A program made the translations under genes and the position numbers. DNA of 64,000 nucleotides from Pseudomonadota bacterium. GTDB lineage: Bacteria; Pseudomonadota; Alphaproteobacteria; Rhodobacterales; Rhodobacteraceae. Of the stretch, positions 8,775-16,996 are shown piece by piece. The notes beneath the pieces were generated by a model. It saw nothing but the letters and a program-made list of their open reading frames with translations. It was not told the DNA's origin and ran no database searches. The stretch lies in NCBI GenBank assembly GCA_020161655.1, contig JAIUPC010000007.1:310001-374000 (forward strand). Direction: 5' to 3'. The stretch's first letter is position 1. Each line of letters opens with the position of its first letter.

Positions 8775-9497
8775 CTATGAGGCGGGGATGACACCGGCAG
8801 ATGCCCGGTCGAGCCAGTCCGGCAGATGGCCGATGTCGGGCAGGACGGCATCGGCATGGGGCGCCAGTTCCGGGGTCTCGGCCACGCCGGTCAGGACGGC
8901 GACCACCGACATTCCGGCGGCACGACCCGATTGCAGGTCATGGCGGCTGTCGCCGACCATCACGACGCGGGCCGGATCGAGCCCCTCGGCGCGGGCGAAG
9001 GCGAGAAGCGGGCCGGGATCGGGCTTGGCGCCATGACCGCTGTCGAAACCGGCGATGAAATCGAAATACTCGGTGATCTTCGCCCGGTCGAGATGCATCC
9101 TTGCCGGATGTTCGGCATCATTGGTGACAAGGCCGATCTTCAGCCCGCGCGCGCGGAAGGCGCGAAAGAGCGGCGGCAGATCGACGGCGGGAACCGGATC
9201 GGCCTCGGCCGCGAGCACGTTCATCCGGTCGACCAGTGCGGCGGCATCGGTGCCTTCCGGCAGATGCGGCAGAAGATCGAGCGCAATCTCCGGCGCGGTA
9301 TGGGCGATGACGGGGCTGTGCGGCAGAAAACGGTTCGTGTCGACATCGAAGCCGATGGCATCGCCGAGCCGCCGGATCAGCGCCCGGTCGCCTTGGGCCA
9401 GTTCCTCAAGGACGCGCAGCGACCATGCGCCCCAGGTCGCGTGGAAATCGAAAAGTGTCCCGTCCTTGTCGAAAAGGATGCCGTCGAACGCAGTCAT
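8775..9497 (-). CDS. HAD-family phosphatase (phosphoglycolate phosphatase-like)
   Basis: This 240-residue protein is a haloacid dehalogenase-type phosphohydrolase. Motif I is FDKDGTLFDF (nucleophile Asp about residue 10), motif II is the IGLVTND segment, motif III Lys lies in GAKPDPGPL, and motif IV is MVGDSRHDLQSGRAAG. A helical cap domain lies between motifs I and II. The length and cap suggest a phosphoglycolate phosphatase or related sugar phosphatase. The substrate cannot be assigned from sequence. The gene lies upstream of the MttB-like gene on the same strand. Confidence 0.92.
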   Translation of the reverse strand: MTAFDGILFDKDGTLFDFHATWGAWSLRVLEELAQGDRALIRRLGDAIGFDVDTNRFLPHSPVIAHTAPEIALDLLPHLPEGTDAAALVDRMNVLAAEADPVPAVDLPPLFRAFRARGLKIGLVTNDAEHPARMHLDRAKITEYFDFIAGFDSGHGAKPDPGPLLAFARAEGLDPARVVMVGDSRHDLQSGRAAGMSVVAVLTGVAETPELAPHADAVLPDIGHLPDWLDRASAGVIPAS

Positions 9498-9559
9498 GTT
9501 CCCTCCCCTGGGCAGGCGCGCCGCACACTGGAGGAGCGGTGGAAAGAAGGCAAGACGGC

Positions 9560-9844
9560 TCAGGTCCAGTGGACCTCCTCACCCCCCGGCAGCGCGGCCC
9601 GGACGGTGGCCAGGGTGTCGCAGCGCTGGCCCGCGGCGTCGCAAAAGGCGATGACCCGGCGGTCTTCGGCGAGGAGGAAGTCCATGACGGCGAGCAGCAC
9701 CTCAGGCTCGCCCGCCCGCCGCATCAGGTCCTCGGGCGCCAGCCCGCTGACCGCCATGAAGCCGTCGCGCTGGTCCTCCGCGCCGATGATCCAGCCGAGC
9801 GCCTTCAGCGCTACTGTTTCCGCTTCATCCCGTCTCATCGTCAC
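9560..9844 (-). CDS. DUF3572 family protein
   Basis: This 94-residue protein matches DUF3572, a small alphaproteobacterial family of unknown function. Typical parts are the start RRDEAETVALKALGWI and the segment VLLAVMDFLLAEDRRVIAFC. In other alphaproteobacteria the family is often encoded beside the divK-pleD cell-cycle genes. Here it is divergent from the PleD-like gene 96 bp away, which fits that pattern although no divK lies between them. It is a soluble, mostly helical protein by composition. Confidence 0.88.
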   Translation of the reverse strand: MTMRRDEAETVALKALGWIIGAEDQRDGFMAVSGLAPEDLMRRAGEPEVLLAVMDFLLAEDRRVIAFCDAAGQRCDTLATVRAALPGGEEVHWT

Positions 9845-9940
9845 CTCGCCGCATCGTCGCCATCTGGAAAGAATTTCTTAACCATTGCGAACGAAAGATG
9901 AGCGCTGTGTACGAGTAAAGTAAAGCCGAGGGAGGCCAGC

Positions 9941-11323
9941 GTGGGCGGGAAGATCCTGATAGCCGACGATGTTGCGACCAACCGGATCGTCCTGAAAGTG
10001 AAGCTGGGCGCCGCGTTCTATGAAACGATGCAGGCCGCCAGCGGGGCCGAGACGCTTGCAAATGCGCGGGCCAGCCGGCCCGACCTGATCCTTCTGGATG
10101 TGGAAATGCCGGATATAAGCGGCATCGAGGTGTGCCGGACGCTCAAGGCCGATCCGGTCACGCGCGACATTCCGGTGGTCATGGTCACCGCCTTCCGCGA
10201 CATGGACCGCAAGATGGCGGCCCTCGGCGCCGGCGCGGACGAGGTTTTCTGGAAGCCCCTGGACGAAGTTGTGCTGCTGGCGCGGCTCCGCAGCATCCTC
10301 AGGGCGCGCGAAGCGGCCGCGGAACTGGGGCTCAGGCAGCACACCTACCGCGACCTCGGTTTTGCCGAACCGTCCGAAGGCTTTGCCCGCCCGGCGAAGG
10401 TCGCGCTGGTGTTCCGCGATGCCGTTACCCGTGCGAAATGGGCAAGCGAACTCCGCCCCTATCTGAACGACCGGCTGATGCCGATGGAGCCGGATGAGGC
10501 CCTTGCCGATCCTGCCGGCGCCCCGCCCCCGGATGTCTTCGTCATCGGCGCCGATCTCGCGGAATCGGGCGGTGGCCTCAGGCTCATGTCGGAACTGCGC
10601 TCGCGCCACGGCACCCGCCATGCCGCCATCTGCGTCGTCCTGCCCGCCGGGGCCGCGGATACGGCGGCAATGGCGCTGGACCTTGGCGCCAATGACATCA
10701 TCGAGCTTGATGCCGACCCGGCAGAGATTGCCTTGCGCATCCGCATGCAGGTCACGAGAAAGCGCCAGGCCGACCGGCTGCGCGAAAGCCTTGAGGATCG
10801 GCTGAGGCTTGCCTTGACCGATCCGCTGACCGGCTTGCACAACCGCCGCTACGCCACCGCCCATCTTGCGCGCATGGCGGAACGGGCGATGGAAACCGGG
10901 CGGACCTTCGCCCTCATGGTCCTCGACCTCGACCGCTTCAAGACAATCAACGACACCTACGGCCATGCCTCCGGCGACGCGGTGCTGGCTGAGGTCGCCA
11001 GGCGCTTGTCGACGCGCCTCAGGCCCGTCGACCTTCTGGCCCGGATCGGCGGCGAGGAGTTTCTGGTGGCCCTGCCTGACAAGGGCCTCGGCGAAGCCAG
11101 TGCGGTGGCAGAGCGTCTCCGCCGTGCATTGGCCGACCGGCCGATCACCCTGCCGCATGGTCAGGGGAGCCTCTCCGTCACCTCCTCGATCGGCCTTGCC
11201 ATCGGTCAGGCGGGGGCGGGAAGGATCAGCGTGGAGGACCTCTTTCACAGTGCCGACAAGGCGCTGCTGGCCGCCAAGCATGACGGGCGGAACCAGGTCA
11301 CGATCGGCCGGAGCGCCGCCTGA
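9941..11323 (+). CDS. pleD: PleD-like response regulator diguanylate cyclase (REC-REC'-GGDEF)
   Basis: This 460-residue protein starts at a GTG with GGAGG about 5 bases upstream. A first receiver domain has the acidic pair D9/D10, phospho-acceptor D53 (LILLDVEMPD) and Lys in FWKPL. A second receiver-like domain at about 150-270 lacks an obvious phospho-Asp. The GGDEF domain has GGEEF at 370-374 and an RxxD inhibitory site (R361-D364). This order is that of Caulobacter PleD, which makes c-di-GMP on phosphorylation and controls the swarmer-to-stalked change. The divergent DUF3572 gene supports the name. The sensor kinase is not in the window. Confidence 0.93.
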   Translation: MGGKILIADDVATNRIVLKVKLGAAFYETMQAASGAETLANARASRPDLILLDVEMPDISGIEVCRTLKADPVTRDIPVVMVTAFRDMDRKMAALGAGADEVFWKPLDEVVLLARLRSILRAREAAAELGLRQHTYRDLGFAEPSEGFARPAKVALVFRDAVTRAKWASELRPYLNDRLMPMEPDEALADPAGAPPPDVFVIGADLAESGGGLRLMSELRSRHGTRHAAICVVLPAGAADTAAMALDLGANDIIELDADPAEIALRIRMQVTRKRQADRLRESLEDRLRLALTDPLTGLHNRRYATAHLARMAERAMETGRTFALMVLDLDRFKTINDTYGHASGDAVLAEVARRLSTRLRPVDLLARIGGEEFLVALPDKGLGEASAVAERLRRALADRPITLPHGQGSLSVTSSIGLAIGQAGAGRISVEDLFHSADKALLAAKHDGRNQVTIGRSAA

Positions 11324-11391
11324 CCCTGCCGGAAGGGAACCCTGGGCCGCCGCCGGCGTTTCATCCGTGAAACCACAGCGGGAGATGTGAC

Positions 11392-11535
11392 ATGCGGCAA
11401 CGGATTCTCGTGATCTCGGTTCTTCTGCTTGCGACATTGGCGTCGGGCTGCGGGCCGCTCGTGGTTGGCGCGGGCGGCGCCGTGATCGCCGATCAGGCGG
11501 TCGAGGATGAGAAGGGCGGCGACGGGCTGTTCTGA
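11392..11535 (+). CDS. Small lipoprotein (47 aa)
   Basis: This short frame encodes MRQRILVISVLLLATLASGC at its start, that is a charged N-region, a hydrophobic core and a lipobox ASGC with the acceptor Cys at residue 20. Only about 27 residues remain after cleavage, ending in an acidic tail (VEDEKGGDG). GGGAG lies 7 bases before the ATG. It should be a lipid-anchored envelope peptide of unknown role, possibly part of the PleD transcript since it starts 68 bp after pleD. It is convergent with the GYD gene. Confidence 0.75.
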   Translation: MRQRILVISVLLLATLASGCGPLVVGAGGAVIADQAVEDEKGGDGLF

Positions 11536-11584
11536 GCGGGGCAAGTGGTAGGCCGGCGCGCCACCGCGCACCGGCCCGGAAGCC

Positions 11585-11914
11585 TCAGTTCGGCGACGAG
11601 TACTTGGCCGCGATGGCCCCGGCAGCCTGCTGCGCCTGAAGGAACTCCGCCGACGTAAAGCATTGAACCGTCTTGAAATTCGAGACCGCGCCCGAGGCCC
11701 CGACGGCGATCAGCGAGGCCAGCATCTTGAGGATGTCATTGGTGGTCACGCGGATGATGAAGTCGGTCTCCCCCGTCGTCAGGAAGAAGCTCTCGAGCTT
11801 GCCCCCGGCTGCAGCGATCACGGCGGCGGTCGCGGTTTCGCGGTCCGTCGGCTTGGCGATCATCCCCTTCATCGCAGCGGGCGTATAACAGCCGGTCACA
11901 ATGTACTGCGCCAT
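11585..11914 (-). CDS. GYD domain-containing protein
   Basis: This 109-residue protein matches the GYD family, small dimeric ferredoxin-like-fold proteins of unknown function. It begins MAQYIVTGCYTPAAMKGMI and contains GETDFIIRVTTND and a SNFKTVQCFTSAEF segment near the end. I chose the ATG at 11914 because a GGAGGG sequence precedes it; the longer frame adds an unlikely Arg/Pro-rich leader. It borders the large gene-free region and converges with the small lipoprotein gene. Confidence 0.85.
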   Translation of the reverse strand: MAQYIVTGCYTPAAMKGMIAKPTDRETATAAVIAAAGGKLESFFLTTGETDFIIRVTTNDILKMLASLIAVGASGAVSNFKTVQCFTSAEFLQAQQAAGAIAAKYSSPN

Positions 11915-12058
11915 GATCTTGTCCCTCCGGGTGAGCACTCGCACACCCGGCCCGCAGGATACGGGCCGATCCGGAAGACCCACCCGGGCGAGAGAGTAGC
12001 ATGAAATGCGGCGTTCCGGCAGTTGCCCTGCGGAGATGCCGCCGACCGCAATATCTGG

Positions 12059-12087
12059 TTGAAATTCGCCCGGCCCTGCGCTATGGC
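12059..12087 (+). promoter_or_regulatory. Putative sigma-70-type promoter for a small RNA
   Basis: A TTGAAA (12059-12064) and a TATGGC (12082-12087) are separated by 17 bp, close to the housekeeping promoter pattern. Transcription would begin near 12093 and meet a strong terminator ending near 12172. No open frame with a ribosome binding site lies between them. Confidence 0.4.
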
Positions 12088-12092
12088 TAGCG

Positions 12093-12172
12093 GCACAGGT
12101 GCTACAGACGCGGTATGCATTTCTGATGCGGACGGGACCCCCTGCGTGCAGGCGGGTCCCGTTTCGTTTTTT
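12093..12172 (+). ncRNA. Candidate intergenic small RNA (about 80 nt)
   Basis: The transcript predicted from the promoter at 12059-12087 would end at a very strong intrinsic terminator. Arms ACGGGACCC (12132-12140) and GGGTCCCGT (12154-12162) are extended inside by CCTGC/GCAGG and followed by TTCGTTTTTTCT. No protein gene on the plus strand lies upstream that would need this terminator, because the preceding gene runs the other way. The 5' half contains CAGGTGCTACAGACGCGGT (12096-12114), which recurs with one base missing at 12196-12213. I do not recognise a known RNA family. Confidence 0.45.
12132..12172 (+). terminator. Strong rho-independent terminator
   Basis: A 9-bp GC-rich perfect stem (ACGGGACCC/GGGTCCCGT) with a second internal stem (CCTGC/GCAGG) is followed by a T-rich tail with six consecutive Ts. 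It is oriented for plus-strand transcription. Confidence 0.8.
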
Positions 12173-12559
12173 CTGCTCGGAATCCGAAAAGGCGCCAGGT
12201 GCTCAGACGCGGTCTTTGCACGTGTCTTGCGACACTCCCTGACGCCTTCCTGATCGGATCGCCCGTTGCCGGGCCTTCCCACCAGTTGTGAGCGGCTCCG
12301 AAGAACCCCCACTGCCGTTTCCGGTTCGAAAACCTTCCACAGCCCGCTCCGGCCCTTTCGCCGCCTTCGAATGTTTCCCGTCCGGAGACGTTCCACGATC
12401 CGCCGACGTTCCGTGCGTTTCGGAGTTCAGACCCGACCGAAGCCCGATCTTCCCGCCCGACGGTTACGGAGACCTTCGCGCCCCGCCCGGTGTCTTGCGA
12501 TCCGTTGCGGTAAGGGGACGTTGGCCCGCGGGGGGCGAGTCGTGCAAGGAAATAGCACT

Positions 12560-12625
12560 GCAGCATGAAAGATTTACGGGGATAAGTGGTTGAATTTGCT
12601 TGTGGATAGTTTGTGGAGAAGTCGA
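12560..12625. other. Candidate replication-origin core (DnaA-box-like cluster)
   Basis: Three sequences resembling the DnaA box (TGTGGATAA on this strand) lie within 45 bp. CGGGGATAA (12577-12585) has two differences, TGTGGATAG (12601-12609) has one, and TGTGGAGAA (12612-12620) has one. The patch is AT-rich compared with its surroundings (GATTTAC, TTGAATTTGC) and lies at the switch from C-rich to G-rich plus strand. That arrangement is what an origin of replication would show, but no box is perfect. Confidence 0.35.
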
Positions 12626-12845
12626 TTTGCGGTTGTAGGGCTTGGGGTTGCGGGTGGGGAACTTCTTTTGTGGTCGGTGGGGTCGGGAGGGGTGGTTTTC
12701 TGCGGGTGCGAAGGGGGAGTGGCGGGGGTCCGACCGTTGACGGGGTGGCGACAATGGCGGTGCCGGGCGGCGTCGGGCTTGCGTCGGGTTTGCGTATGGC
12801 ATCCGTCCCGACAGGCGTCGGGCATTTGGTCGGGCGCCGGGAGTG

Positions 12846-12905
12846 GTGCGCAACGAATGCGCACCCTACGGCCCCCACCCTCTCCCTCCCCACGGAGGGG
12901 GAGGG
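12846..12905. repeat. Palindromic intergenic repeats (two hairpins)
   Basis: At 12846-12864 the arms GTGCGCA/TGCGCAC flank ACGAA. At 12882-12905 a CTCCCTCCCC arm pairs with a GAGGGGGAGGG arm around ACG. The second type recurs as CCCTCCCCC...GGGGGGAGGG near 31327-31350, between the DUF1993 and argF genes, so it is a dispersed element. Confidence 0.6.
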
Positions 12906-13008
12906 AAGCGCGGAACGGTTCGGTGGGGATTGGTGGCGGAGGTGTAGGATGGGTGGTTCCGCCGCAGGCGGGTTCACCCATGGCGCGACGCAGAGAGGGC
13001 CGGATAGG

Positions 13009-13185
13009 GACGTGCCAGTGGCACGTCACCCGGTCCGATTGGCCGGAGCCGCAAGGCGGAGGCCAAGGGGTTTTCCGCTTGTCCCGTGCGTTTGGAAATC
13101 GGGGCGCGGCTGCCTGGGCTGGCGCGGTAACGCGCCTGCCGGGGGCAGGCAGGCGCGGCCCGATTTGTCGCGGGACAAATCGGGC
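13009..13185 (-). repeat. Dispersed palindromic element, copy 1 (inverted orientation)
   Basis: This 177-bp block is the reverse complement of a similar block at 27011-27189. On the minus strand it starts with an inverted repeat (GCCCGATTTGTC/GACAAATCGGGC arms, 13158-13185) and then a second hairpin (GCGCCTGCC/GGCAGGCGC arms). A central stretch with GGAAAACCCCTTG follows, and it ends in a perfect hairpin GACGTGCCA-G-TGGCACGTC (13009-13027). It lies in the gene-free region before the DUF4062 gene. Confidence 0.85.
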
Positions 13186-13232
13186 GAGGACAGGTTCGAG
13201 GCGTTGGGGTTGGGGCCTTGGCGGGCGGAAGA

Positions 13233-13250
13233 GTCGGGGTGAACCCCGAC
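13233..13250. repeat. Short palindrome GTCGGGGT-GA-ACCCCGAC
   Basis: A perfect 8-bp inverted repeat with a 2-base loop ends the palindrome mosaic. A fragment matching one arm of the main element (GGGACAAATCGG) follows near 13288-13299, just before the DUF4062 gene, so remnants of the repeat reach the edge of the GC-poor island. Confidence 0.55.
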
Positions 13251-13344
13251 CTACGGCTGCCTAGTGTGCGCGGACCCATTTCTCACGGGACAAATCGGAC
13301 AAGAGAGATTATTCATAAGCCATACTAGAACGGAGCTACCAAGC

Positions 13345-14316
13345 ATGGAAAGAAAGTATCAAGTATTTATCAGCTCCACCTACCTAGACCTAAAAGACGA
13401 ACGGCAGGCCGTCTCTAAGGCGGTCCTCGATCTTGGTCACATCCCATCCGGCATGGAGCTTTTCCCTGCAACCAACGCTTCCCAGCTAGATTATATAAAG
13501 AAAGTCATTGATGATTGCGACTACTATGTTGTCATAGTTGGTGGCCGATACGGATCTCTCGACGCTGATGGGATAAGCTTCACGGAAAGTGAGTATAATT
13601 ATGCGACGGATAAGGACCTTCCCGTCCTTGCTTTCATTCATGAAAATATAGGCGAGATAAAACTAAAGAACACCGAGAAAGATCAGCAGCTGGCGGAGAG
13701 ACTCGAAGCCTTTAAAACTAGATTGCAGAGTGGCCGCCTAACAAAATTCTGGAGCCAATTTAGTGATCTGCAAGCTGGCGTAATTACGTCTCTTACGTCA
13801 GAATTTAGGGACAATCCGCGCACCGGCTGGCAGCGCGCCACAGGTGATATTGCTCCCGAATTTGAGAAAAAACTACTTGCGGCAAAGGAGGAAGGAAATC
13901 ATTGGTATCGCAAGTTCAAAAGCGCCGACCAAAGGCTAAAAGCATACGGAAATCTTGAAGAATGCGAACTGTCGATCAAATACTGGGGAGATGACGGACC
14001 GGCTTCAATAACAATCTCCGGAGAATCTTATATTCGAGAAGTTGCCCCATCGTTAATAAATGGCTTAACGCACGACGAACTGCAAGAAATTCTGACTACA
14101 TATGTGCGCCACCAGCGTGACGCCTCAGTCACGAAGGTGGACCACCGATCCGTAGAGCTAGCGGCTCTTTTCTTAGAAGTGTTTGATATTGCGCATGCGC
14201 CAGAGCCGTTTAGCGCACTCCAAATAACTGAGAAGAACAAGTTTCTTCTGCAAGCGGCATTCAAGCCATTGAAGAACGTAGTAGCAGCGCACTTCGACGA
14301 TGAGATTCCATTTTAG
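13345..14316 (+). CDS. DUF4062 domain protein in a GC-poor single-gene island
   Basis: The 323-residue product opens with a DUF4062 domain: YQVFISSTYLDLKDERQAV (about residues 5-23), then IPSGMELFPA, DCDYYVVIVGGRYGS and SFTESEYNYA. As known for the family, this domain has a TIR-like predicted fold and often sits at the N-terminus of bacterial conflict proteins. The C-terminal half (from about 190) is not recognised; it contains no visible NTPase or membrane segment. I chose the ATG at 13345 because the domain begins directly after it; the GTG at 13264 would add repeat-derived residues. The gene is visibly AT-richer than its neighbours and uses codons such as ATA and TTA, indicating transfer. 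It stands alone beside palindromic repeats. Confidence 0.85.
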   Translation: MERKYQVFISSTYLDLKDERQAVSKAVLDLGHIPSGMELFPATNASQLDYIKKVIDDCDYYVVIVGGRYGSLDADGISFTESEYNYATDKDLPVLAFIHENIGEIKLKNTEKDQQLAERLEAFKTRLQSGRLTKFWSQFSDLQAGVITSLTSEFRDNPRTGWQRATGDIAPEFEKKLLAAKEEGNHWYRKFKSADQRLKAYGNLEECELSIKYWGDDGPASITISGESYIREVAPSLINGLTHDELQEILTTYVRHQRDASVTKVDHRSVELAALFLEVFDIAHAPEPFSALQITEKNKFLLQAAFKPLKNVVAAHFDDEIPF

Positions 14317-14429
14317 TTGCCGACGTGGACGGATAAGCCGGCCAGCCCGCGAAGGCTTTCGCGTGCGCTTGACACTTAAAACGGTCCACCGAAGCGTTAT
14401 CTCTCCGCGCAAAAGCGCAGGGCCGCCCC

Positions 14430-16229
14430 TCACCCATCCATCTTCAACGCGCTAATAAACGCCTCCTGCGGGATCTCAACCTTCCCGAACTGGCGCATCT
14501 TCTTCTTGCCAGCTTTCTGCTTCTCAAGCAACTTCCGCTTCCGGGTGGCATCGCCGCCGTAGCATTTCGCCGTCACGTCCTTGCGGAGCGCAGACAAAGT
14601 CTCCCGCGCGATCACGCGGCCGCCGATGGCTGCCTGGATCGGGATCTTGAACATGTGCCGCGGGATCAGGTCCTTCAGCTTTTCGACCATCGCCCTGCCA
14701 CGGGACTCCGCCCGGTCGCGGTGGACCATGATGCTCAAGGCATCGACCGGCTCGTCGTTCACGAGGATCGACATCTTGACGAGCATGTCCTCGCGGTATT
14801 CGGAGATCTGGTAGTCGAAGCTGGCGTAGCCCTTGGTGACGGATTTCAGCCGGTCGTAGAAGTCGAACACGACCTCGGCGAGCGGCAGGTCATAGACGAC
14901 CATGGCGCGGGAGCCGGCATAGGTCAGGTCAAGCTGGATGCCGCGGCGGTCCTGGCAGAGTTTCAGGACGTCGCCGAGGTAGTCGTCCGGCACCATGATC
15001 GTGGCGCGGATGCGCGGTTCCTCGATCCGGTCGACCAGCGTCAGGTCGGGCATGTCGGCGGGGTTGTGGAGGTCGCGGACCTCGCCGTCCTTCATGTGGA
15101 GGTGGAAGACGACGGAAGGCGCGGTGGTGATGAGGTCGAGGTCATATTCACGCTCAAGCCGGTCGCGGACGACTTCGAGATGCAGAAGGCCGAGGAAGCC
15201 GCAGCGGAAGCCGAAGCCCAAGGCCGCCGACGTCTCCATCTCATAACTGAAACTGGCATCGTTCAGGGCGAGCTTCTCGATGGCGTCACGCAGGGCCTCG
15301 AAATCGTTGGCATCGACCGGGAAGAGACCGCAGAAGACCACGGGCTGCGCCGGCTTGAAACCGGGGAGCGCCTTGTCGGTGCCGCGCTTTTCATGGGTGA
15401 TGGTGTCGCCGACGCGGGTGTCGCGGACCTGCTTGATGGAAGCGGTGAAGACGCCGATCTCCCCCGGCCCCAGTTCGGGCCAGTCGACCATCTGGGGGCG
15501 CAGCACGGCGAGCTTGTCGACGCCGTAGATCGCGCCGGTCTGGAGCATCTTGATGCGGTCGCCCTTGCGGACGACGCCGTCCATGACGCGGATCATGACG
15601 ACGACGCCAAGGTAGCTGTCGTACCAGCTGTCGACGAGCATCGCCCGCAGCGGCGCCTCGCGGTCGCCCTTCGGGGCGGGCAGGCGGTGGACGATGGCCT
15701 CAAGCACGTCGGGGATGCCGACGCCGGTCTTGGCGGAAATCGGGATCGCCTGGGAGGCGTCGATGCCGATGACATCCTCGATCTGGGCCTTGACCTGTTC
15801 AGGCTCGGAGGCCGGCAGGTCGATCTTGTTGAGGACCGGGACGATTTCGTGGTCGGCGTCGATGGCCTGATACACGTTGGCCAGCGTCTGCGCCTCCACG
15901 CCTTGCGTGGCGTCGACCACCAGAAGCGAGCCTTCGACGGCGCGCATGGAGCGGGAGACCTCATAGCCGAAGTCGACATGGCCGGGCGTGTCGATCAGGT
16001 TCAGGACATAGGTCTTGCCGTCCTTGGCCGGATAGTCGATCCGCACGGTGTTGGCCTTGATGGTGATGCCACGCTCCCGCTCGATATCCATGCTGTCGAG
16101 GATCTGCGCCTTCATGTCGCGCTCGGCGACGGTGCCGGTCATCTGGATCAGACGATCGGCCAGCGTGGATTTGCCGTGGTCGATATGGGCCACGATGGAG
16201 AAGTTACGGATCAGGGAAAGCTCGGTCAT
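14430..16229 (-). CDS. lepA: Elongation factor 4 (LepA), back-translocating ribosomal GTPase
   Basis: This 599-residue protein is LepA/EF4, a ribosome-bound GTPase thought to aid recovery of stalled or mistranslocated ribosomes or initiation. The N-terminus has the G1 loop [13 protein letters not shown], the G2 region [14 protein letters not shown]3 DTPGHVDF and G4 NKIDLP. Domains II, III and V follow, and the LepA-specific C-terminal domain ends near [20 protein letters not shown]. Length matches the family closely. It lies upstream-to-downstream on the minus strand after the TetR-type gene with a 34-bp gap. Confidence 0.98.
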   Translation of the reverse strand: MTELSLIRNFSIVAHIDHGKSTLADRLIQMTGTVAERDMKAQILDSMDIERERGITIKANTVRIDYPAKDGKTYVLNLIDTPGHVDFGYEVSRSMRAVEGSLLVVDATQGVEAQTLANVYQAIDADHEIVPVLNKIDLPASEPEQVKAQIEDVIGIDASQAIPISAKTGVGIPDVLEAIVHRLPAPKGDREAPLRAMLVDSWYDSYLGVVVMIRVMDGVVRKGDRIKMLQTGAIYGVDKLAVLRPQMVDWPELGPGEIGVFTASIKQVRDTRVGDTITHEKRGTDKALPGFKPAQPVVFCGLFPVDANDFEALRDAIEKLALNDASFSYEMETSAALGFGFRCGFLGLLHLEVVRDRLEREYDLDLITTAPSVVFHLHMKDGEVRDLHNPADMPDLTLVDRIEEPRIRATIMVPDDYLGDVLKLCQDRRGIQLDLTYAGSRAMVVYDLPLAEVVFDFYDRLKSVTKGYASFDYQISEYREDMLVKMSILVNDEPVDALSIMVHRDRAESRGRAMVEKLKDLIPRHMFKIPIQAAIGGRVIARETLSALRKDVTAKCYGGDATRKRKLLEKQKAGKKKMRQFGKVEIPQEAFISALKMDG

Positions 16230-16263
16230 GATCGCCGGGATATGCGCGGGATTTCGGGGCCGG

Positions 16264-16887
16264 TCAATGGGGCGCGGGCGTCTGGCGCAGGGACTGGAGT
16301 TCGGCCGGGGTCAGGCTGGCGACGATCTGGTCGTGAAGCCGGGTGACGGCGCGCTCCCGCGTCATGCTGTCGTCCGAGGCGCGGCGGAGCCAGAGGCCGT
16401 CGATCATCACGCCGATGGTCAGGATCAGCGCGTCGAGCCGGTCGCCGGTCAGCACCGGCCGGAGGCAGGAGGCGAGGTTCGAAGCGAGGCGGCGGTAGAA
16501 GGTGCGCTGGAGGCGGGCGTATTCGGGGTTGGTGGAGGCGGCGGCGCAGACCGAGAGCCAGGCGTTCGCCGCCGCCCGGTCGTAATTCGCGGCCGGGAAG
16601 TTGCCTTCGATGATCGCGACGAGCCGATCCCAGGGGGTCGCGGCAGCCCGCATGCGGTGGACGATATCCTCCATCAGGATGCGGTTGTTGTAGCGCACCA
16701 TCTGGAAGAGCACGTCCTCCTTCCCGCGGAAGTAATAGGCGAGGATGCCGGGCGACATGCCGGCCTCGGCGCAGATGCTGGCGGTGGTCAGACCGGCGAG
16801 GCCCTGAGCCAGGAAGACCCGATGCGCGGCGCGGATCAGTTCCTCGCGGCGGATGTCTTCGATTCGGGTGCGCTTGCGGGCCTTCAT
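16264..16887 (-). CDS. betI: TetR-family repressor, BetI-like
   Basis: This 207-residue regulator has an N-terminal TetR helix-turn-helix: [40 protein letters not shown] and [10 protein letters not shown]. The C-terminal part ([23 protein letters not shown] and similar) resembles BetI, the choline-responsive repressor of betaine synthesis and uptake. It is divergent from a choline-binding protein gene, and the 109-bp gap carries a perfect TTGTAT/ATACAA inverted repeat, the likely operator. The betA/betB/betC genes themselves are not in the window, so the specific name is an inference from similarity and context. Confidence 0.75.
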   Translation of the reverse strand: MKARKRTRIEDIRREELIRAAHRVFLAQGLAGLTTASICAEAGMSPGILAYYFRGKEDVLFQMVRYNNRILMEDIVHRMRAAATPWDRLVAIIEGNFPAANYDRAAANAWLSVCAAASTNPEYARLQRTFYRRLASNLASCLRPVLTGDRLDALILTIGVMIDGLWLRRASDDSMTRERAVTRLHDQIVASLTPAELQSLRQTPAPH

Positions 16888-16936
16888 GGTCTGGCAAACC
16901 TACGGAAAGATTGGAGTTATACGTCTGTAAAATTTC

Positions 16937-16952
16937 TTGTATGATTATACAA
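16937..16952. promoter_or_regulatory. Inverted-repeat operator between betI-like and choX-like genes
   Basis: The sequence TTGTAT-GATT-ATACAA is a perfect 6-bp inverted repeat in a locally AT-rich divergent promoter region. A further TTATAC half-site lies about 20 bp to the left. It is well placed for the adjacent TetR-type repressor to control itself and the choline-binding protein. Confidence 0.6.
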
Positions 16953-16996
16953 CTTTTTGCCGCAAGCTGATGCCGTCAGGGACCGGGGAGGATCAG

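Larger units (their letters stand above)
12173..13344. other. Long gene-free region with strand-composition switch and palindromes
   Basis: I see no real gene in this 1.2-kb stretch. From about 12290 to 12480 the plus strand is clearly C-rich. From about 12560 to 12800 it is strongly G- and T-rich. The change falls at an AT-richer patch (12560-12625) with DnaA-box-like sites. From 12846 to 13250 it is a mosaic of palindromic repeats. Long open frames across it (for example 12590-13264 plus) consist of Gly, Arg and Trp runs made by the repeats and are not credible genes. Confidence 0.75.

Noticed and set aside
12590..13264. 224-codon open frame on the plus strand and overlapping frames on both strands in the gene-free region
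   Set aside because: The translation is runs of Gly, Arg, Trp and Pro created by G-rich sequence and palindromic repeats, with no ribosome binding site or domain. The same peptide segments appear at the other repeat copy.
13264..13344. Earlier GTG start for the DUF4062 protein
   Set aside because: The additional residues come from the repeat remnant (GGGACAAATCGG) and no ribosome binding site is seen; DUF4062 begins at the ATG 13345.
14655..16346. 563-codon plus-strand frame opposite lepA
   Set aside because: Antisense shadow caused by high third-position GC; Asp/Val/Gly-rich and without motifs, while lepA is complete on the other strand.
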